From: Massilia sp. BJB1822 | GTDB lineage: Bacteria > Pseudomonadota > Gammaproteobacteria > Burkholderiales > Burkholderiaceae_D | Length of the DNA: 50,438 nt | Assembly: GCF_013369485.1 (NCBI RefSeq) | Contig: NZ_JABWEB010000030.1 | Span: 1 to 50,438 of the forward strand | Direction: 5' to 3' | Shown: positions 24,952-32,484 of the stretch, piece after piece | Position numbering within the stretch: position 1 is the first letter of the stretch | Layout: every line of letters begins with the position of its first letter | Translations under genes and position numbers: made by a program | Notes under the pieces: generated by a model | The model's database searches: none | What the model saw: only the letters and a program-made list of their open reading frames with translations | What the model was told of the DNA's origin: nothing

Positions 24952-25214
24952 TGCTGCCTTTTCTTTCCCACTTGGCCGCGCTGCTCTTGCTGTATCGCGG
25001 CCTCTTTTTTGCGATTAACCGGATGGGGCCGGAGACAGCACCGCACCAGCGTCTGGCCTGGCTGCTGGTGACGACCGGGGCGCTGGATTTTGTGGCGGCG
25101 CCTTTGTTCCGGCGCGTGCCGCTGGGCGCCTGGCATGGCTTGCTGCCCTTGGTTCTGCTGGCGCTGTGGCTGCTGGCTTCGTATCTGCTACGTTATTTGA
25201 AAGGAAAACCATGA
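24951..25214 (+). CDS. small membrane protein of the lysis block
   Basis: The 87-residue protein has three predicted membrane helices (L-A-A-L-L-L-L-Y-R-G-L-F-F-A near the N-terminus and L-L-P-L-V-L-L-A-L-W-L-L-A-S-Y-L-L at the end) and a basic C-terminus. It overlaps both neighbours by 1-4 nt. It may be a second holin, an antiholin or a pinholin partner. Confidence 0.65.
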   Translation: MLPFLSHLAALLLLYRGLFFAINRMGPETAPHQRLAWLLVTTGALDFVAAPLFRRVPLGAWHGLLPLVLLALWLLASYLLRYLKGKP

Positions 25215-25684
25215 TTCTGTCCTTGCTGTCGATGCTGGGCGGCGGCTTGCTGCGGCTGATGCCGGAGCTGTTCGGCTTCCTGCATAAGAAAACGGATAAC
25301 GCGCATGAGTTGGCGATGCTGGAGCGGCAGTTCCAGCTGGAGCAGACGCGCGCGGCCAGCCAGCAGGCGCTGGTGGAGTATCAGGGCGGCGTGGAGCAGG
25401 CGCTGGCCTTGCTCGATGCGCAGAAGGCGGCGCTGCAGGGCCAGATGCAGCCGCTCGGCATCTGGTGGGCCGATGCGCTGAATTTTCTGGTGCGGCCGCT
25501 GGCGACTTACTACGTGCTGCTGATGTATGGCCTGGCCAAGCTGGCGATGTTCGTGGTGGCGCTGCAGTCGGGCATCGGCGGCTGGGAGGCGATCCTGCGC
25601 ATCTACGATGCCGAGGACCGCGCCATTCTGTCCGGCATCCTGGCCTTCTGGTTTGTGGGCCGCGTTTTCGATAAGCAGAAATGA
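25211..25684 (+). CDS. 3TM-type holin-like protein
   Basis: The 157-residue protein has an N-terminal amphipathic part (L-L-R-L-M-P-E-L-F-G-F), a coiled-coil region over residues 27-75 (E-R-Q-F-Q-L-E-Q-T-R-A-A-S-Q-Q-A-L-V-E), then W-W-A-D-A-L-N-F-L-V-R-P-L-A-T-Y-Y and hydrophobic segments. This pattern is that of the 3TM-type holins known from gene transfer agents and Mu-like phages. It overlaps the endolysin gene by 4 nt. Confidence 0.75.
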   Translation: MILSLLSMLGGGLLRLMPELFGFLHKKTDNAHELAMLERQFQLEQTRAASQQALVEYQGGVEQALALLDAQKAALQGQMQPLGIWWADALNFLVRPLATYYVLLMYGLAKLAMFVVALQSGIGGWEAILRIYDAEDRAILSGILAFWFVGRVFDKQK

Positions 25685-26133
25685 GGCCGGCGGACGATGC
25701 GCTGGAACAGGCTTTGCCGCTTATCCGCGCTTTCGAGGGTTGCCGTTTGCGCGCCTACCGCGATCTGGTGGGCGTGTGGACCATCGGCTGGGGCGAGACG
25801 CTGGGCGTGGCCGAGGGCATGGTGTGGACGCAGGCGCAGGCCGACGCCATGCTGCGGCGCCGCGTCGGCCAGTATCTGCTGGGGGTGTTGAAGCGCTGTC
25901 CGGCCCTGCATCTGGAGCCGCCGGCCCGGCTGGCCGCTTGCGTGTCGCTGGCGTATAACATCGGGCTGGGCGCATTCGGCGCCAGTTCGGTGTGCCGCAA
26001 GCTGATGCGCCAGGATCTGGCCGGGGCGGCCGATAGTTTCCTGCTGTGGAATAAGGCGGGTGGGCGGGTGGTGGCGGGTTTGAGCCGCAGGCGCCGCGCC
26101 GAACGCCGCCTCTTCTTAAGCATGGAGGCGTGA
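25681..26133 (+). CDS. GH24 endolysin (lysozyme)
   Basis: The 150-residue enzyme has the T4-lysozyme-type catalytic triad: E19 in A-F-E-G-C-R-L, D28 in Y-R-D-L, and T34 in V-W-T-I-G-W-G, at the same spacing as T4 E11/D20/T26. The A-A-C-V-S-L-A-Y-N-I-G motif follows near residue 100. There is no signal peptide or SAR segment, so release needs a holin from the three upstream membrane proteins. No Rz/Rz1 spanin gene follows. It frees the tailocin particles by cell lysis. Confidence 0.92.
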   Translation: MRPADDALEQALPLIRAFEGCRLRAYRDLVGVWTIGWGETLGVAEGMVWTQAQADAMLRRRVGQYLLGVLKRCPALHLEPPARLAACVSLAYNIGLGAFGASSVCRKLMRQDLAGAADSFLLWNKAGGRVVAGLSRRRRAERRLFLSMEA

Positions 26134-26150
26134 ACGGCGCGGCGGATGCT

Positions 26151-26969
26151 TCAGCTATTGCCGCCGTCTTGCATCAGGCCGTTGAGCTGACCGTAGTCGA
26201 GCTTGGGCAGGTCTGCCGCATACGGTTCGCCGCTGCGCATGAAGTGCTGCATGGATTGCTGCACGCAGGCGAACATCGATTCGGACAGGGCCGATCCCGC
26301 ACTCAGGCGGCGCACGCCCAGCTCCAGCAGGCGCTGGGGCGTGGGCAGGCCCGCCACGGCCAGCACATTCAGGGGCAGGGGCGTGGCGGCGGCGAGGGCG
26401 CGGATGTCGTCCTCGGCGCTGATGAAAGGCGCAAACAGGCCGTCGGCGCCGGCTTCGCGGTAGAGCTGGGCACGGCGCGCGCTTTCCTGCACGCGCTGCT
26501 GGGGTTCCAGCATTTGGCGCAGGAAGACGTCGCAGCGGGCGTTGATGAAGAGCTTGACGCCCCGCTGCTCGGCCACGCGCCGTACGGCGGCGATCTTGCG
26601 GCCCAGCAGTTCGGGGGCTTGCGCGCCGTCTTCGATATTGATGCCGACGGCGCCGGCGTCGATCACGGCGCCGACCAGGGCGGCCACGCGTTCGGGATCG
26701 TCGGAGTAACCGTCTTCGATATCGATGCTGAGCGGCAGGCCGCCGCGGCGTTGAATGCCGCTGACGGTGTTCAGCAGCAGATCTGCTGGCAGCTGGCCGC
26801 CGTCGGCATAGCCCTGGCTCCAGGCCACGGCAGCGCTGCTGGTGGCCAGGGCGCGCGCGCCGCTGGCCGCTGCCAGCCGGGCGCTGCCGGCGTCCCAGCA
26901 ATTGGGCAGCATCAGCAGGCCGTCGGCGTGCAGGGCGTGGAACTGATTATCGTGTTGCTTGTTGCTCAT
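26151..26969 (-). CDS. isocitrate lyase/PEP mutase-family enzyme
   Basis: The 272-residue protein has the PEP mutase superfamily barrel signature: L-M-L-P-N-C-W-D-A-G-S-A-R near the start, A-T-S-S-A-A-V-A-W, and the metal-binding stretch L-S-I-D-I-E-D-G-Y near residue 85, with G-I-N-I-E-D-G later. Members act on 2-oxo acids or cleave C-C or C-P bonds (for example oxaloacetate decarboxylase-type). The substrate is not clear. It is convergent with the endolysin gene, 17 nt apart, and marks the outer boundary of the tailocin. Confidence 0.88.
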   Translation of the reverse strand: MSNKQHDNQFHALHADGLLMLPNCWDAGSARLAAASGARALATSSAAVAWSQGYADGGQLPADLLLNTVSGIQRRGGLPLSIDIEDGYSDDPERVAALVGAVIDAGAVGINIEDGAQAPELLGRKIAAVRRVAEQRGVKLFINARCDVFLRQMLEPQQRVQESARRAQLYREAGADGLFAPFISAEDDIRALAAATPLPLNVLAVAGLPTPQRLLELGVRRLSAGSALSESMFACVQQSMQHFMRSGEPYAADLPKLDYGQLNGLMQDGGNS

Positions 26970-26987
26970 CGCTGTGCGTCCTGCTGT

Positions 26988-27221
26988 TTAACGGCTGCCT
27001 GGGTTGGAAACTGCGGAGTTATTCATCTCAATACTGCGCTGGAATTCTTCTTTGTTAACCATTTGCACGCCGCTGCTGCGGTCGACGGTTTTGCGTGCAA
27101 TATGGCTGCCGGTGGGGGTATAGCTATCGTCCATGTTACGCGCGCTGCTGTCTTGGCCCTCGGTGCTGGCGCAGCCGGCCAGAGACAATCCCAATACTGC
27201 TGCGAAAATAGTCGCTTTCAT
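26988..27221 (-). CDS. small lipoprotein
   Basis: From the ATG at 27221, six bases after AGGAAG, the product has 77 residues. It has a signal peptide with a lipobox L-A-G-C (C17). The mature part is short and polar (S-Y-T-P-T-G-S-H-I-A-R-K), with no domain that I recognise. An in-frame ATG two codons earlier is less well placed. It lies 18 nt upstream of the PEP mutase-family gene and may be co-transcribed with it. Confidence 0.75.
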   Translation of the reverse strand: MKATIFAAVLGLSLAGCASTEGQDSSARNMDDSYTPTGSHIARKTVDRSSGVQMVNKEEFQRSIEMNNSAVSNPGSR

Positions 27222-27511
27222 CTCCATCTTCCTTCATTTTTAATAGTTTCCAACCGGACAGTTTGGCTGGCGAGCGCAAACTCTAGCATTTTTCCGATAG
27301 ATAAATTTCAATAATTTGTAATTTTCAAAAATAATTGCTGAGGTGACAAAGTGCGTACTTTTTCAGGCAATGAGCCAGGTATATTTGCCGCTGCGCTTTC
27401 TTTTCATCTGCGTTGAATGCAAAGGCTTTAAGCTGGATCAAATCCCGCCGCGCTTATTCGCCGGGGCAGGTGGCTATACTGCATTTGTCGCGCAAGGCAG
27501 GAGAAACCATC

Positions 27512-28033
27512 ATGCGTCAAGATCCCGTCACCGCCAGCATTGGCGAGTTGTTGCAGAAGCTGAAGAAGGTTGAGCACAAGATGCGCAGCGCCGGTTTGCC
27601 GCTGTTTCTGGCGCGCTTACCGGTCTGGGTGCTATGTCTGCATTATTGTGTGATGATGCGCGGCAAAACCACGCGCATCCGCCGCATTGCGCGGCGCATT
27701 GAAAGCTGGCTGGCAGCCATGCACGAGCTGGTGCAGAAAGAAGAGGCCCGCCGCGAGCTGATCGATATCGACAAGGGCATGCAGGACGATATCGAAGCCA
27801 CCAAGCGCACGCTGCTGTCGCTGCGCGAGCTGTGCGTGAATATCGGCGAGATGTTCAGCGGCATCGGCTTCCGCTCGCACTTGCTGGACTGGACACAGAA
27901 CAGTTTTTTGCGCGTGATCGACGATTCCTGCAGCGCCGCCATCAATCTGCAAAACACCCTGGCCAGCCATGATGCGCGCGTGCTGGCCTTGCTGCGCCAG
28001 GAACAGGCGCAGCAGCTCGCTGCGCCGGCTTGA
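27512..28033 (+). CDS. hypothetical helical protein
   Basis: The 173-residue product starts at 27512 behind AGGAGA. It has a single hydrophobic stretch at about 28-50 (L-P-L-F-L-A-R-L-P-V-W-V-L-C-L-H-Y-C) and then basic-amphipathic helices with heptad-like spacing (R-R-I-A-R-R-I-E-S-W-L, then E-A-T-K-R-T-L-L-S-L-R-E-L). I do not recognise the family. The 284 bp upstream hold no other gene; a TATACT hexamer about 40 nt before the ATG could be its -10. Confidence 0.55.
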   Translation: MRQDPVTASIGELLQKLKKVEHKMRSAGLPLFLARLPVWVLCLHYCVMMRGKTTRIRRIARRIESWLAAMHELVQKEEARRELIDIDKGMQDDIEATKRTLLSLRELCVNIGEMFSGIGFRSHLLDWTQNSFLRVIDDSCSAAINLQNTLASHDARVLALLRQEQAQQLAAPA

Positions 28034-28042
28034 GCGGCGGGA

Positions 28043-29056
28043 TCAGAACCCTTCCAGCACAATCTTCCCAGTCGCGCGCTGGCTCTCGAGCAGGGCGTGG
28101 GCGCGTTTCAAATTGGCGGCATTGATCTGGCCGAAGTGCTCTCCCAGCGTGGTTTTCAGCACGCCGCTGTCGATCAGCTGGGCCACGTCGTTGAGTATCT
28201 GGTGCTGCTGCTGTATATCGTCGGTGGCGAACAGCGAGCGCGTGAACATAAATTCCCAGTGCAGGGACACGCTCTTGCGCTTTAGCAGGCGCACATCGAG
28301 ATGCTCGGGATCGTCGATCAGGGCCAGCTTGCCTTGCGGCGCGATCAGTTCGGCCAGGGCGGGGAAGTGGGTATCGCTCTGGTTCAGGCTGGCGATATAG
28401 TCCACCGGCGGCAGGCCCAGGCGCTGGAACTCCTCCTGCAGCGGTTTGCTATGGTCGAGCACATGGTGGGCGCCCAGTTCCTTGACCCAGGCCGCCGATT
28501 CGGGACGCGAGGCCGTGCCGATCACGGTCAGCCCTGTGAGCTGGCGCGCCAACTGCACCATGATCGAACCGACACCGCCCGCCGCACCCGTGATCAGGAT
28601 GGACTTGCCGCTCAGGCCGAGGTCGCGGCTTGCTTCCAGGCGCTCAAACAACAGCTCCCAAGCGGTGATGGCGGTCAAGGGCAGGGCGGCCGCTTGCGCG
28701 AAGCTGAGCTTGCGCGGTTTGTGGCCGGCGATGCGCTCGTCCACCAGATGCAGCTCGCTATTTGCGCCGGGACGGTTGAGGGCGCCGGCATACCAGACTG
28801 CATCGCCGGGGCGGAACAGGCTGGCTTCCGGCCCCACGGCTTTGACGATGCCGACGGCATCCCAGCCGATGACTTTCAGCTCGCCGGCGGGCGGTGCCAC
28901 ATTGCGGCGGATCTTGGTGTCGACCGGGTTGACGGAAATGGCTTTCACTTCCACCAGCAGATCGCGGCCGCTGGCGACCGGCGCGGGCAGCTCCACGTCA
29001 AGCAGGGCGTGGTCGTCGCTGATGGGCAGGCTGGCGCAGTAGGCAATGGCTTTCAT
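28043..29056 (-). CDS. zinc-type alcohol dehydrogenase/quinone oxidoreductase-family enzyme
   Basis: The 337-residue protein is a medium-chain dehydrogenase/reductase. It has the GroES-like N-terminal part (V-D-T-K-I-R-R-N-V, then W-D-A-V-G-I-V) and the NAD(P)-binding Rossmann motif G-A-A-G-G-V-G-S near residue 155. No structural zinc cysteines are seen, so a zinc-free quinone reductase-like enzyme is likely. The ATG at 29056, with GGAG 8 nt upstream, fits the family start better than one at 29077. It is divergent from a LysR gene that probably regulates it. Confidence 0.9.
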   Translation of the reverse strand: MKAIAYCASLPISDDHALLDVELPAPVASGRDLLVEVKAISVNPVDTKIRRNVAPPAGELKVIGWDAVGIVKAVGPEASLFRPGDAVWYAGALNRPGANSELHLVDERIAGHKPRKLSFAQAAALPLTAITAWELLFERLEASRDLGLSGKSILITGAAGGVGSIMVQLARQLTGLTVIGTASRPESAAWVKELGAHHVLDHSKPLQEEFQRLGLPPVDYIASLNQSDTHFPALAELIAPQGKLALIDDPEHLDVRLLKRKSVSLHWEFMFTRSLFATDDIQQQHQILNDVAQLIDSGVLKTTLGEHFGQINAANLKRAHALLESQRATGKIVLEGF

Positions 29057-29153
29057 CGGATACTCCATAAGGTTCAATGGACGTATGATGATTTAATGTA
29101 TTCTGCGGATAAAGGCTAAAATCAGCGAAACACTTTCAATGAAATGGTGAAAA

Positions 29154-30062
29154 TTGCTGCGTCTCGATGATCTGGAAGTCTTTGTGCGCACGGCCGATGC
29201 CGGCAGCTTGTCGGCGGCGGCGCGGCTGCTCGATATTTCGCCGGCCATGGCGAGTGCTGCGCTCAAGCGCCTGGAACAGGCGCTGCAGTTGCGCCTGCTG
29301 GCGCGTACCACCCGCTCCCTGCGCTTGACGGAGGAGGGCGAGCATTATCTGCGCCATGCGCGCGAGGCGCTGCGCCTGCTCAAAGAAGGACATGGCACGC
29401 TGACTCAGGGCAAGGAGCAGCCGGGCGGTTTGCTGAAAATTTCCGTAACGTCTGATTTTGGCCGCAACCAACTGCTTGAATGGCTGGACCAGTTCCAGGC
29501 CCAGTATCCGGCCGTGGCCTATCAGCTCAGCGTGAGCGACCGGCTGGCCGATATGTACCGGCAGCCGGTGGATATCGCCATCCGCACCGGGCCGCAGGAA
29601 GATTCCGGCCTGGTAGCCATGCCGCTGGCGCAAAGCCGGCGGGTGCTGGTGGCTTCGCCTGTCTATATCGCCCGGTACGGCCGGCTGGACAGTCTTGAGG
29701 AGCTGCGCCGGCATAATTGCCTGCGCTTTGCCGTCAATGACGTGATCCATGAACGCTGGAGTTTCCGCCTGCCGGGACGGGCCGACACCCTCACCATCCC
29801 TGTCAGTGGCAACCGCAGTGCCGATGATGCCGATGTGGTGCGGCGCTGGGCCGTGGCAGGCCAGGGTATTGCTTACAAGTCACGCTTGGACGTGACCGCC
29901 GACATTCGAGCCGGGCGCTTGCAGGTGCTCTTGCCAGAGATAGAGGGTGAAGAGGTGCCGCTATTCCTGGTGTGTATGCACCGCTCGCAGGTCACGTCCA
30001 CCGTGATCTGTCTGCGCGACTTCTTGCGCGCACAATGTGAACGGTTCAGCGCTGCGGCTTGA
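29154..30062 (+). CDS. LysR-family transcriptional regulator
   Basis: The 302-residue protein has the LysR helix-turn-helix at residues 1-60 (L-E-V-F-V-R-T-A-D-A-G-S-L-S-A-A-A-R, then L-E-Q-A-L-Q-L-R-L-L-A-R-T-T-R) and a substrate-binding effector domain after residue 88. It starts with TTG: the only upstream in-frame ATG (29139) hits a stop after three codons. It is divergent from the quinone reductase-like gene, separated by 97 nt. Confidence 0.9.
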   Translation: MLRLDDLEVFVRTADAGSLSAAARLLDISPAMASAALKRLEQALQLRLLARTTRSLRLTEEGEHYLRHAREALRLLKEGHGTLTQGKEQPGGLLKISVTSDFGRNQLLEWLDQFQAQYPAVAYQLSVSDRLADMYRQPVDIAIRTGPQEDSGLVAMPLAQSRRVLVASPVYIARYGRLDSLEELRRHNCLRFAVNDVIHERWSFRLPGRADTLTIPVSGNRSADDADVVRRWAVAGQGIAYKSRLDVTADIRAGRLQVLLPEIEGEEVPLFLVCMHRSQVTSTVICLRDFLRAQCERFSAAA

Positions 30063-30287
30063 TTAGTGGGCTTTAGACAGGATCAGCAGCCAGCGGCCAA
30101 ACAGCAGGATTTCGATATGGCCAGGCTGGACGCCGGTGTCGCATTCGATGATGGGGTTGACGGCGTAGAAGCGCTTGCGGAAGTCACGGCAGACTAACAT
30201 TTCGCGTTTGCCCATGCGTACCAGGAAGGACGTCGGGGCGTATTCCAGGCCGAAGCGGGAGCTGAAGCTGCTGTTAATGCTGGTCAT
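30063..30287 (-). CDS. 74-residue unknown protein under LexA-type control
   Basis: The product starts at 30287 behind AAAGGA. It has no signal peptide. The sequence (F-L-V-R-M-G-K-R-E-M-L-V-C-R-D-F-R-K-R-F-Y-A-V-N-P, and a hydrophobic end I-E-I-L-L-F-G-R-W-L-L-I-L) suggests a small compact domain that I cannot name. A LexA box lies 55-70 nt upstream and overlaps the -35 of a promoter whose -10 is TAAGCT at 30332-30327, so the gene should be induced by DNA damage. A SulA-like or repair-accessory role is possible but unproven. Confidence 0.6.
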   Translation of the reverse strand: MTSINSSFSSRFGLEYAPTSFLVRMGKREMLVCRDFRKRFYAVNPIIECDTGVQPGHIEILLFGRWLLILSKAH

Positions 30288-30341
30288 AACTATTCCTTTG
30301 TAGGGAGAAGTGTTTAACGAAGCATCAGCTTAACACAAGTA

Positions 30342-30375
30342 CTGTGCAAAAACACAGTACTGTATGAAAAATCAG
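30342..30375 (-). promoter_or_regulatory. LexA (SOS) box and degenerate second box
   Basis: CTGT (30342-30345) and ACAG (30354-30357) are 8 nt apart, and the flanks extend the match to TACTGT-N8-ACAGTA, the full LexA consensus. A second copy, CTGT (30360-30363)-N8-TCAG (30372-30375), differs at one base. The boxes overlap the promoter of the 74-residue gene on the minus strand. Confidence 0.8.
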
Positions 30376-30412
30376 ATTTTTTTGTTAACTGTGGCTTTTG
30401 CGCCAAAGCGCT

Positions 30413-31027
30413 TCAGTAGATGTTGAGCACCTTGCCCAGCAGCGCAAGCAGGATCCCCGCCATGGTGGTGAAGGTCAGGCGCATGGAGCTCAGATTATCG
30501 TCGCGGATCTTGTCGATGGCGGCGTAAATCTCGCTGCGCATGGCATCTTGCGACTGGCGCTGAGCATCGATGGCGGCTGTCACTTCCTTGCGTTGGACAT
30601 CAATGGCAGCGCTTACTTCCCTGCGCTGGACATCAATGGCAGCGCTTACTTCCCTGCGCTGGGAGTCGAGGGCTGTGCTCATCTCCTTGCGCTGTGCATC
30701 CAGGGCGGAAGTCATATCCTTGCGCTGGGCTTCCAGCGCCGCAAGCATATCTTTGCGCTGTGTTTCGAGAGCCAGCGTCATGTCTTTGCGCTGGGTTTCG
30801 AGCGCGGCCGTTGTTTCGCGGCGCAGCTCGTCAAAGCCCACTCGCAGCTGGCGATGGTCGGTGCGGATTTCGGCGAAGCCGTTGTCCATCGCGGTCTGCA
30901 TTCGGTCCATTCTTCCAACAATGTCTTGCACGACAACCTCCACGCGGGTAAGGCGGGTATTGATGTCGGGATCTTCTGCTCCTTGCGGTGGACTGTCAAG
31001 CAAGGGCGGCGGTGGGTGGTCGGCCAT
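30413..31027 (-). CDS. hendecad-repeat coiled-coil membrane protein
   Basis: The 204-residue protein has a proline-rich N-terminus (4-20), a helical part (25-70), eight copies of an 11-residue repeat over residues 74-161 of the form A-A-L-E-T-Q-R-K-D-M-T, and a C-terminal membrane segment (185-201, F-T-T-M-A-G-I-L-L-A-L-L-G). Eleven-residue periodicity gives right-handed or straight trimeric coiled coils. The layout is like DUF1640/CCDC90-type proteins. AGGAG precedes the ATG. Its function is unknown. Confidence 0.75.
   Translation of the reverse strand: MADHPPPPLLDSPPQGAEDPDINTRLTRVEVVVQDIVGRMDRMQTAMDNGFAEIRTDHRQLRVGFDELRRETTAALETQRKDMTLALETQRKDMLAALEAQRKDMTSALDAQRKEMSTALDSQRREVSAAIDVQRREVSAAIDVQRKEVTAAIDAQRQSQDAMRSEIYAAIDKIRDDNLSSMRLTFTTMAGILLALLGKVLNIY
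30545..30808 (-). repeat. 33-bp tandem repeat, eight units
   Basis: Eight in-frame 33-bp units encode the 11-residue repeats of the coiled-coil gene. Two central units are almost identical at the DNA level (about 30585-30660), a sign of recent duplication or ongoing unit-number change. Confidence 0.85.
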
Positions 31028-31094
31028 AGCGCTCTCCTGGGATAAGCTTTCAGCTTAATCCTCGATGCTGCCGCGCGCATTGCGCCGCCTCAGA

Positions 31095-32483
31095 CTACAG
31101 CCAGTAATCCCAGATGCGCGCCAGCCATTCCTTCAGCCGCGCCGAGAGGGGGCGGTCGCGCCATTCGGCCAAGGTGATTTCCTTCGAATTGCGCAAGTCT
31201 TCCTGGAAAGCCTTTTCCATCTCGCCGCCGAAAGCGTCGCCCATCACGATCACATTCACCTCGTGGTTGTGCAGGAAGCTGCGGGTGTCGATATTGGTCG
31301 AACCGACGGTCGACCACAGACCGTCGACAACGGCGGTCTTGGCGTGGAGCACGGCCAGTTTCAGCTCATGGATTTTGACGCCCGCTTCCAGCAGTGGGGT
31401 GTAGGCGGCCCGTCCCGCCTGGGCCACCAGGCCGGCATCGGAGACGCTGGGCAGCACCAGTTGCACCTCGACGCCGCGCTGGGCGGCAGCAGTCAGGGCG
31501 CGCAAGGTCTGCTCGTCCGGCACGAAATAGGCGCAGGTGATGTGGATGGATTTTTTCGCCTCGTTGATCGCCAGCAGCAGGGCTTTGTAAATCTCGAACT
31601 GGCCGCCGGGCTTGCTGCCCAGCACGCGCACGATCTTGTCGCCCGCCGCCACCGGCGTGGGGAAGTAGGCAGCGTCGCGCAAGTCGTCGGCATCCTGCTC
31701 GGCCCAGCTTTCGATGAACATCCACTGCAGCGCGGCGACAGCCGGTCCTTCGATGCGCACATGGGTGTCGCGCCAGCCGACCTCGGACTGGTCGGTGGGG
31801 CGCGTCCTGGAGCGGAAGGGCGAGCTGCGCGCATAGGTGTCGCTGATATTGATGCCGCCCGTGAAGCCGACCTTGCCGTCGACAATCAGGATCTTGCGGT
31901 GGTCGCGGTTGTTGAGCTTCCAGCCATTGCCGCGCAGCTTGGCGGGATTGACCGGGTTGAAAGCGATCAGCGCCACGCCCGCCTCCTTCATGCGGTCGAA
32001 GAAGGCTTGCGGCACGCCGATCGTGCCGACGCTGTCGTAGATCACATTCACCGTCACGCCCTGGCGCTGCTTCTCGATCAGCAGGTTGGCGAACTTTTCG
32101 CCCAGCTCGTCCTGGTCGAAGATATAGGTTTCGAAATTGATATGGTTGGTGGCGGCGGCGATGGCCTTCATCATTTCCGCCATGGTCTGCGGACCATCGA
32201 ACAGCAGCTGCACCTTATTGCCGGCGATCAGCGGCACGCCGGTGGCCGCCTCTTCCAGCGCGGCGCGCGCCTGCAAGTCCAGCGTCGATTTCGGCCAGCG
32301 CTTTTTCAGCAGGGCCTCGCCGCTTTGCTTCGGCAGCACGCCCTTGGGCGTGGCGACGGCGGGAACCTCGGCCGCGTCGGCCTTGAGCTGGGTTTTGCTG
32401 ACCTCGGGCAGCGAAGCGCAGGCCAGCAGGCACCAGGCGGTGAGGATGAGTGCCAGAGCATGCTTTGCGCTTCGCTCGATCAC
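31095..32483 (-). CDS. lipoprotein phospholipase D / cardiolipin synthase-like
   Basis: I start this gene at the GTG 32483, seven bases after AGGAG; longer frames have no signal. The 462-residue product has a signal peptide with lipobox L-L-A-C (C22) and two PLD domains. The HKD motifs are H195-R-K-I-L-I-V-D202 with G-F-T-G-G, and H380-A-K-T-A-V-V-D387 with S-T-N-I-D. Such enzymes make cardiolipin or transfer phosphatidyl groups. It begins 1 nt after the stop of the upstream membrane-protein gene, so the two form an operon. Confidence 0.88.
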   Translation of the reverse strand: MIERSAKHALALILTAWCLLACASLPEVSKTQLKADAAEVPAVATPKGVLPKQSGEALLKKRWPKSTLDLQARAALEEAATGVPLIAGNKVQLLFDGPQTMAEMMKAIAAATNHINFETYIFDQDELGEKFANLLIEKQRQGVTVNVIYDSVGTIGVPQAFFDRMKEAGVALIAFNPVNPAKLRGNGWKLNNRDHRKILIVDGKVGFTGGINISDTYARSSPFRSRTRPTDQSEVGWRDTHVRIEGPAVAALQWMFIESWAEQDADDLRDAAYFPTPVAAGDKIVRVLGSKPGGQFEIYKALLLAINEAKKSIHITCAYFVPDEQTLRALTAAAQRGVEVQLVLPSVSDAGLVAQAGRAAYTPLLEAGVKIHELKLAVLHAKTAVVDGLWSTVGSTNIDTRSFLHNHEVNVIVMGDAFGGEMEKAFQEDLRNSKEITLAEWRDRPLSARLKEWLARIWDYWL

Positions 32484-32484
32484 G

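Noticed and set aside
7222..26133. Reading the locus as an intact P2-like prophage
   Set aside because: No integrase, replication, capsid, portal or terminase genes and no flanking direct repeats seen at either end.
26130..27314. 394-codon plus-strand frame after the endolysin
   Set aside because: Shadow of the PEP mutase-family and lipoprotein genes on the minus strand; no ribosome site.
30545..30808. CRISPR-like repeat array
   Set aside because: The units are contiguous, have no spacers, and are in frame inside a coding gene.
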